A stretch of DNA of 8,906 nt from Desulfuromonadales bacterium (GTDB taxonomy: Bacteria; Desulfobacterota; Desulfuromonadia; Desulfuromonadales; BM103). The notes beneath the pieces were generated by a model. That model searched no databases. It had not been told where the DNA came from and saw only the letters and a list, made by a program, of their open reading frames with translations. The DNA lies in the NCBI GenBank assembly GCA_030630015.1, contig DAOVNV010000092.1, forward strand, positions 1-8,906, written 5' to 3'. Shown one piece after another: positions 5,520 through 8,906 of the stretch (position 1 is its first letter; each line of letters starts with the position of its first letter). Both the position numbers and the translations under genes were made by a program.

Positions 5520-6841
5520 GAAGCCTCCTCGCCGGTCTTGTCACCGGCCAGTTGTTCCGCAGGGACTTCCTCGACCTTGGCCTGCTCGATCAGGAAGCTG
5601 ATCACCTTCTCTTCCTTGATCTGTGCCAACAGGCTGCTCTTGCTGTCATCACTGGCGTAATGTTTCTTGACGGCATCGAGTGGGGCGTTGGCCGTTTTTG
5701 CAATCGTTTCCAACTTGGCATCGATCTCCTGCTCTTCAACAGTGATCTCCTCCTGATCGCCAATCGCTTCCAGAATCAGACTGCCTTGCACCTGGCTTAC
5801 CGCCGTATCGCGATACTGCTGCAGGAAAGTCTCCTGGGTCATGCCAAGCATCTCAGGCGACATCCCCTGGGATTGCATGCGGTTGACGATATTCTGATAC
5901 ATGTATTCAAGTTGTTTGGCGACCATTACGTCCGGGACCTCGATCGGATTGCGATCGATCAACTCCTGGACCAGGCGCTCGCGCATGTCGTTATCGATCC
6001 GGTTGGTCTCCTGATTGCGGTGGCCCTCTTCCAGTTCCTTCTTCAGAGCGTCAAGGCTGTCAAACCCGAACTCCTTGGCGAATTCATTGTTCGGCTTGGG
6101 GACAACCTTTTCCTTAATCTCCTTCAATTTCACCTTAAACTGGGCAGGCTTGCCGGCAAGATCCTTCTGCCCGTAGTCTTCGGGGAAGGTCACGGTAATT
6201 TCTTTCTCTTCCTCGCGCTTCATGCCGACCAACTGTTCCTCGAAACCGGGGATAAAGGTTCCGGCGCCGAGTTCCAGCGTGAAATCTTCGCCCTGACCGC
6301 CCTCGAAAGGCTCGCCATCAATCGAACCTGCGAAATCGATCTCGAGCGAGTCACCTTCGCGCGCCTTCTTGCGCTTGGACACCTCAAGTTGGGCACGCGA
6401 CTGCAGCAGTTCCTCGAGCCGTCCATCGGCCAGCCCAGGATCCATACTGAAGGCTTCCTTTTGAAGCGACAGCCCGGTGTAGTCCTTCGCCTGAACCTCC
6501 GGCTTGATTTCAACCTCGGCCGCGTAGGTAAAGGCTTCGCCTTTGACAACCCCGCTGCTGTCGACGATGTTCGGTTCGCCCACAATGGCAACCTTGTGCT
6601 CGACGATAGCCTTGAAATAAGTATCGTTGATCAGTCGGGAAAAAACATCCTGCTCCATCTGGTCGCCATAGTACTTTTCCAGGACCGACTGCGGCACCTT
6701 GCCCTGCCGGAAACCCTTGACCTTGGCACTTTTGCCGATCTTACGAAAGGCCTTCTGGATCTCCTTGTCCACCTGATCTGCAGCGACTTCGAAAATCAGC
6801 TTCTTCTTAATGCTGCTAACTTCCTCAACCTTGACATTCAT
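5516..6841 (-). CDS. tig: Trigger factor, ribosome-associated chaperone and prolyl isomerase
   Basis: The 441-residue protein (E. coli 432) binds ribosomal protein L23 at the tunnel exit and shelters nascent chains. The ribosome-binding signature GFRQGKVP is at 43-50 in the N-terminal domain. An FKBP-like isomerase domain covers roughly 155-240 (GDSLEIDFAGSIDGEPFEGG, then GTFIPGFEEQLVGM and VTFPEDYGQKDLAGKPAQF). The helical, charged C-terminal domain runs to the end. The start chosen is ATG 6839-6841 (MNVKVEEVSS, the usual opening), with GAGGA 7 bases upstream. An in-frame ATG at 6902-6904 would add 21 residues that do not resemble trigger factor. It leads the tig-clpP-clpX unit. No convincing promoter is visible in the 105 bases after tRNA-Leu, so readthrough from the tRNA block is possible. 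Confidence 0.98.
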   Translation of the reverse strand: MNVKVEEVSSIKKKLIFEVAADQVDKEIQKAFRKIGKSAKVKGFRQGKVPQSVLEKYYGDQMEQDVFSRLINDTYFKAIVEHKVAIVGEPNIVDSSGVVKGEAFTYAAEVEIKPEVQAKDYTGLSLQKEAFSMDPGLADGRLEELLQSRAQLEVSKRKKAREGDSLEIDFAGSIDGEPFEGGQGEDFTLELGAGTFIPGFEEQLVGMKREEEKEITVTFPEDYGQKDLAGKPAQFKVKLKEIKEKVVPKPNNEFAKEFGFDSLDALKKELEEGHRNQETNRIDNDMRERLVQELIDRNPIEVPDVMVAKQLEYMYQNIVNRMQSQGMSPEMLGMTQETFLQQYRDTAVSQVQGSLILEAIGDQEEITVEEQEIDAKLETIAKTANAPLDAVKKHYASDDSKSSLLAQIKEEKVISFLIEQAKVEEVPAEQLAGDKTGEEAS

Positions 6842-6847
6842 CCCGCT

Positions 6848-6853
6848 ATCCTC
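6848..6853 (-). promoter_or_regulatory. Shine-Dalgarno site deciding the tig start
   Basis: GAGGAT on the minus strand lies about 6-7 bases before ATG 6839-6841. This supports the shorter 441-residue protein over the longer in-frame reading from 6904. Confidence 0.7.
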
Positions 6854-6946
6854 ACTTCCTTCTGTTGGACCGACGGCACCCTCCCATAGACGGGACAAGA
6901 CCATCTGTCATCTCAATGAAATATCTCAACATCAATAATAAGTAAC

Positions 6947-7029
6947 TGGTGCGAGAGGGGGGACTCGAACCCCCACGGTTGCCCGCTGGATCCTAAATCC
7001 AGTGCGTCTGCCAATTCCGCCACTCTCGC
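6947..7029 (-). tRNA. tRNA-Leu (anticodon UAG)
   Basis: This is an 83-base gene with acceptor GCGAGAG (7023-7029) pairing with CTCTCGC (6951-6957), discriminator A and encoded CCA (6947-6949). The anticodon stem CTGGA/TCCAG encloses TTTAGGA, giving TAG. The D arm GGCGGAATTGGCAGACGC is of leucine type, and the variable region is longer than in class I tRNAs. It lies 105 bases upstream of tig on the same strand. A TATGAT at 7038-7043 could be a -10 element, but its -35 is poor. Confidence 0.97.
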
Positions 7030-7053
7030 TAAAACAAATCATAGATCGATTCC

Positions 7054-7167
7054 AACGCAAAGACGCAAAGAAAAGCAAAGAAAGACGCAAAGAAAATCTT
7101 TTTGAGATTCGGAGTTTCCTTCTGTTTTTCTTTTGCGCCTTTCTTTTTCCCTTTGTGTCTTTGCGTT
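7054..7167. repeat. Imperfect inverted repeat of AACGCAAAG/ACGCAAAG units
   Basis: The left arm (7054-7096) starts AACGCAAAGACGCAAAG. The right arm (7125-7167) ends CTTTGTGTCTTTGCGTT, and its reverse complement matches the left arm over about 43 bases with scattered mismatches and single-base gaps. The loop is about 28 bases. The arms are purine-rich and made of the repeating unit RCGCAAAG. A frame on the plus strand reads through it, but its low-complexity Phe/Cys/Pro/Lys content marks it as a by-product. Repeats of this wording are, from memory, scattered between genes in several bacterial groups. It fills half of the 249-base gap between tRNA-His and tRNA-Leu; the other half (7168-7278) shows no gene, only a weak GCCC...GGGC stem followed by TTTATTTTT on the minus strand. 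Confidence 0.75.
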
Positions 7168-7278
7168 AAAACCAAAAACCGGTCATTATTCAATAAAAAT
7201 AAAGGCCCAACTTTTCCCAGGGCACCCCGCCGAAAGGTACGGGTACTAAAGCGGAAAAAGACAGGCCCGGAGTTTCTG

Positions 7279-7355
7279 TGGGGTGAGTGACGGGGATTGA
7301 ACCCGCGACATCTGGAGCCACAATCCAGTGCTCTACCAACTGAGCTACACCCACC
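7279..7355 (-). tRNA. tRNA-His (anticodon GUG)
   Basis: The anticodon stem CTGGA/TCCAG encloses TTGTGGC, giving GTG. The acceptor GTGGGTG (7348-7354) pairs with CACTCAC (7283-7289), including one G-U pair. The extra 5' G at position -1 (7355) pairs with the discriminator C (7282), the identity mark of tRNA-His. CCA is encoded (7279-7281). It has its own promoter immediately upstream. Confidence 0.97.
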
Positions 7356-7372
7356 ACATTCAAAAGGAGCTT

Positions 7373-7402
7373 ATACTAGCCAAGCTGAAAAAGTTTTGTC
7401 AA
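7373..7402 (-). promoter_or_regulatory. Promoter of tRNA-His
   Basis: A perfect TTGACA (7397-7402) on the minus strand is followed after 18 bases by TAGTAT (7373-7378), which runs into AAGC. The -10 element ends 17 bases before the tRNA-His 5' end, leaving a leader of roughly 10 bases. This suggests tRNA-His is not solely dependent on the tRNA-Pro/Arg promoter. Confidence 0.75.
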
Positions 7403-7435
7403 CGGGAAACTTGCCCACTGACACACATATTTAAA

Positions 7436-7512
<77 letters not shown>

Positions 7513-7514
7513 AA

Positions 7515-7594
<80 letters not shown>

Positions 7595-7604
7595 AAAGAG
7601 GGAA

Positions 7605-7633
7605 TTTCTAGCATGGGCTATTAAATAATGCAA
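7605..7633 (-). promoter_or_regulatory. Probable promoter of the tRNA-Pro/Arg pair
   Basis: On the minus strand TTGCAT (7628-7633) precedes TAGAAA (7605-7610) by 17 bases. The TGC just before TAGAAA makes an extended -10. The -10 ends 10 bases before the tRNA-Pro 5' end, implying a very short leader. The -35 match is only partial. Confidence 0.5.
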
Positions 7634-7645
7634 GTCGAATTTAAA

Positions 7646-7808
7646 GCAGTGGCGAGAGGCGTGAAACTTTAAGTTGACAACGACAAGACCTGCCCTCGGA
7701 GACTTCGAGCTGGGGACAGCCCCGTGAGAAACCGGGACAGTCCCCTTGCGACGTCGTTGCATTAAAGATTCGTTTGGCTTTTTCGCGCCCCTCGCCTCTC
7801 GCCACTGC
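7646..7808. repeat. 163-bp element with perfect 16-bp inverted ends between tonB and tRNA-Pro
   Basis: GCAGTGGCGAGAGGCG (7646-7661) is repeated exactly in inverse at 7793-7808. A second, inner inverted pair CAACGAC (7678-7684) / GTCGTTG (7753-7759) is nested inside, and REP-like palindromes sit at the centre. The right end abuts the tonB stop codon (7809-7811) with no spacer. No clear target duplication is visible and no gene lies inside. It may be a short mobile repeat, or serve as the tonB mRNA 3' structure; there is no T-run typical of a terminator. Confidence 0.7.
7712..7745. repeat. Pair of REP-like palindromes
   Basis: Two GC-rich near-palindromes lie 10 bases apart: GGGGACAGCCCC (7712-7723) and GGGACAGTCCCC (7734-7745). 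The second contains the perfect odd palindrome GGGAC-A-GTCCC. The units can each fold or pair with each other. They resemble REP-type repeats that RAYT (Y1) transposases act on, but no such gene is in the window. They form the core of the larger inverted repeat around them. Confidence 0.6.
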
Positions 7809-8621
7809 TCAGTCTTCCAACCGGAACTTCACGGGGACCTTCACCTGGCTTTCTACCGGGAGGCCGGCCCGCCTCGCCGGAGAAAAACGCCAACGACGTA
7901 CAGTCTTCAGAGCTGACTTGTCAAGCACTCCGTACCCGGAAGATTCTGCAACCCGCAAATCGGCCACCCGCCCTTCCTTCGAAACGGTCACCAGCAGCCA
8001 GACCAGCCCTTCCCAGTGGCGCTGCCTGGCCAGGTAAGGATATTTGGGTAAGGGATTGCTGCGGTAGCGGGGCTTGGCGTCGGTTTTCTCTGCAACAGGC
8101 GCTGCAACTGCGGATGATACCGTTTCAGTCTGCCGGATCGGGTCGGCCGATGCAGCAGCCACCACTCCGGAGGTTGTTGCAGCATCAGGGGAGGACTCCT
8201 GCTCCTGCGGAACCTTGCTGGCCTTGCAGGCAAGATCGACTGACGGGAAAATGACGGGCGCCAGGTTCGGCTGCGTGACAGCCTGCGAAATCTCAACTGG
8301 AACAGGTTCCGCCCGGGGAGGTTCCTCTTGCAAAACCGTCTTTTTTTCAAGCGCGCGCTGCTGACGGGGAGAGCTTTTGACCACAGGCTGGCGAGTGGGC
8401 TTGACAGGCACATTAACCGGCTGATCGGGCCTGGCTTCGGGAACAATATCCTTCTGCTCGGCAGCCGGTGCAGTCACCAGGGATACTTCCATGACATTCA
8501 GCACAGCACCGGGTTGGGCGGGGCTGCTGTACCATTCAAAAAAAGCAATGCCGGCATGCACTCCCAGCGAGAGGGACAGGCAGATCAGAAGCCGTGTCAG
8601 GGTTGTTGTTTTACTGAACAT
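7809..8621 (-). CDS. tonB: TonB, periplasm-spanning energy transducer
   Basis: The 270-residue protein couples the ExbB-ExbD proton-driven motor of the inner membrane to outer-membrane receptors for iron complexes or vitamin B12. It has one N-terminal membrane segment (about 10-29) with the SxxxH signature at Ser18 and His22, which is needed for ExbBD coupling and argues for TonB proper over TolA. A Pro/Val/Glu-rich linker of about 150 residues follows, with a lone Cys132. The C-terminal domain (about 184-270) has NPLPKYPYLARQRHWEG, VTVSKEGRV, ALKTVRRWRFSPAR and a final VKFRLED strand, the TonB_C pattern. No exbB, exbD or receptor gene is in the window. The ribosome site is weak, and a TATAGT at about 30 bases upstream is the only hint of a promoter; no clear Fur box is seen. 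Confidence 0.92.
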   Translation of the reverse strand: MFSKTTTLTRLLICLSLSLGVHAGIAFFEWYSSPAQPGAVLNVMEVSLVTAPAAEQKDIVPEARPDQPVNVPVKPTRQPVVKSSPRQQRALEKKTVLQEEPPRAEPVPVEISQAVTQPNLAPVIFPSVDLACKASKVPQEQESSPDAATTSGVVAAASADPIRQTETVSSAVAAPVAEKTDAKPRYRSNPLPKYPYLARQRHWEGLVWLLVTVSKEGRVADLRVAESSGYGVLDKSALKTVRRWRFSPARRAGLPVESQVKVPVKFRLED

Positions 8622-8732
8622 ACTGAAATCACTTAACTATAGACTGACACTGCTCAATTCATCACAAACGAGCGTTAATTCGACAAAATAACTCCCGTAA
8701 AAATAAGGACCTATTTATATTTATATGGCTCG

Positions 8733-8906
8733 TCAGCAGAATCTGTGGTTGAAATCAGGTTCCGACAACTTGCCAAGTTCGTGATATAGCGCGATTTGTA
8801 GACATTTTACTGTTCTAAAACCGTAGGCTTTTCTCATAGTGAGTTTTGCCTTGAGGTTCAGGCCCTCTACCGCGCCGCTGGAAAGCCGGCCTTTGGCCTT
8901 GAACCA
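8733..8906 (-). CDS. 3' end of an ISL3-family transposase, cut by the window edge
   Basis: The frame enters from the right edge and ends at TGA 8733-8735, giving 57 residues. It begins WFKAKGRLSSGAVEGLN, continues KAKLTMRKAYGFRT, and ends in ALYHELGKL then NHRFC. This is the conserved C-terminus of ISL3-family DDE transposases; the Glu in GAVEGLN is the expected third catalytic acid, and the 'KLTMRKAYGFRT' and 'ALYH.LGKLPEP' blocks are typical. The frame is intact here, but completeness of the whole gene cannot be judged. I could not define the element's terminal inverted repeat in the 111 bases between this stop and tonB (8622-8732), which is AT-rich and holds no other gene. Confidence 0.88.
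   Translation of the reverse strand, partial: WFKAKGRLSSGAVEGLNLKAKLTMRKAYGFRTVKCLQIALYHELGKLSEPDFNHRFC

Noticed and set aside
5552..6889. A 445-codon open frame on the plus strand, opposite tig
   Set aside because: It is the antisense shadow of trigger factor. Its protein is a Leu/Phe/Asp-rich sequence with no recognisable domain, and tig on the other strand is unmistakable.
7195..7222. GCCC...GGGC followed by TTTATTTTT on the minus strand as a terminator of tRNA-His
   Set aside because: The stem has only 4 pairs with an 11-base loop. Mentioned as a hint, not supportable as a terminator.
7102..7290. A 62-codon frame on the plus strand in the tRNA-His/tRNA-Leu gap
   Set aside because: It is mostly low-complexity sequence read through the inverted repeat, runs into the tRNA-His gene and has no ribosome site. 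It is a by-product of the repeat.
8622..8732. A Fur box or clear sigma-70 promoter for tonB
   Set aside because: TATAGT is present, but no -35 at proper spacing and no GATAATGATAATC-like palindrome could be found.
8764..8772. GACAACTT also appears inside the ISL3 transposase
   Set aside because: It is part of the coding sequence for a conserved stretch, with no inverted ends around it; an 8-base match is expected by chance or close to it.

Overview
The window is a chromosomal protein-quality-control locus of a Gram-negative bacterium, most likely a deltaproteobacterium of the Geobacter/Desulfuromonas type (order inferred, not proven). The reasons are the run tRNA genes - tig - clpP - clpX - lon - HU, the style of the proteins, the intergenic palindromic repeats, and a TonB protein that implies an outer membrane. 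Every gene I can support lies on the minus strand, so the locus is transcribed from high to low coordinates.

In transcription order it begins with the last 57 codons of an ISL3-family transposase running off the right edge (8733-8906). Next is a stand-alone tonB (7809-8621), then a palindromic repeat region (7646-7808). A tRNA block follows: tRNA-Pro(UGG) and tRNA-Arg(UCU) as a pair behind one promoter, tRNA-His(GUG) behind its own near-consensus promoter, a second inverted repeat (7054-7167), and tRNA-Leu(UAG). Then come tig (trigger factor), clpP (ATGA overlap with tig), clpX, a compact MITE-like insertion, lon, hup (HU) with its own strong promoter, tRNA-Asp(GUC) and a strong intrinsic terminator. 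A 171-bp palindromic repeat and the first 28 codons of a possible GspF-like gene close the left edge.

The core genes form one functional group. Trigger factor receives nascent chains at the ribosome exit tunnel. ClpX unfolds substrates and feeds them to the ClpP peptidase chamber. Lon degrades misfolded and regulatory proteins and is commonly encoded next to clpPX. HU is a nucleoid protein and a known Lon substrate in E. coli.

The most notable coding observation is a proline in place of the invariant Walker A threonine of ClpX (GPTGSGKP instead of GPTGSGKT). It comes from one base at a G-run/T-run boundary, so it is either a real, probably inactivating, mutation or a read/assembly error. The most notable non-coding observation is a 141-bp element between clpX and lon, with GTAAC-starting inverted ends and an exact 8-bp target duplication. 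This is the hallmark of a non-autonomous relative of IS66-family elements. I found no CRISPR array, no phage genes, and no convincing novel multi-gene system. Outside the repeats the region is ordinary housekeeping DNA.
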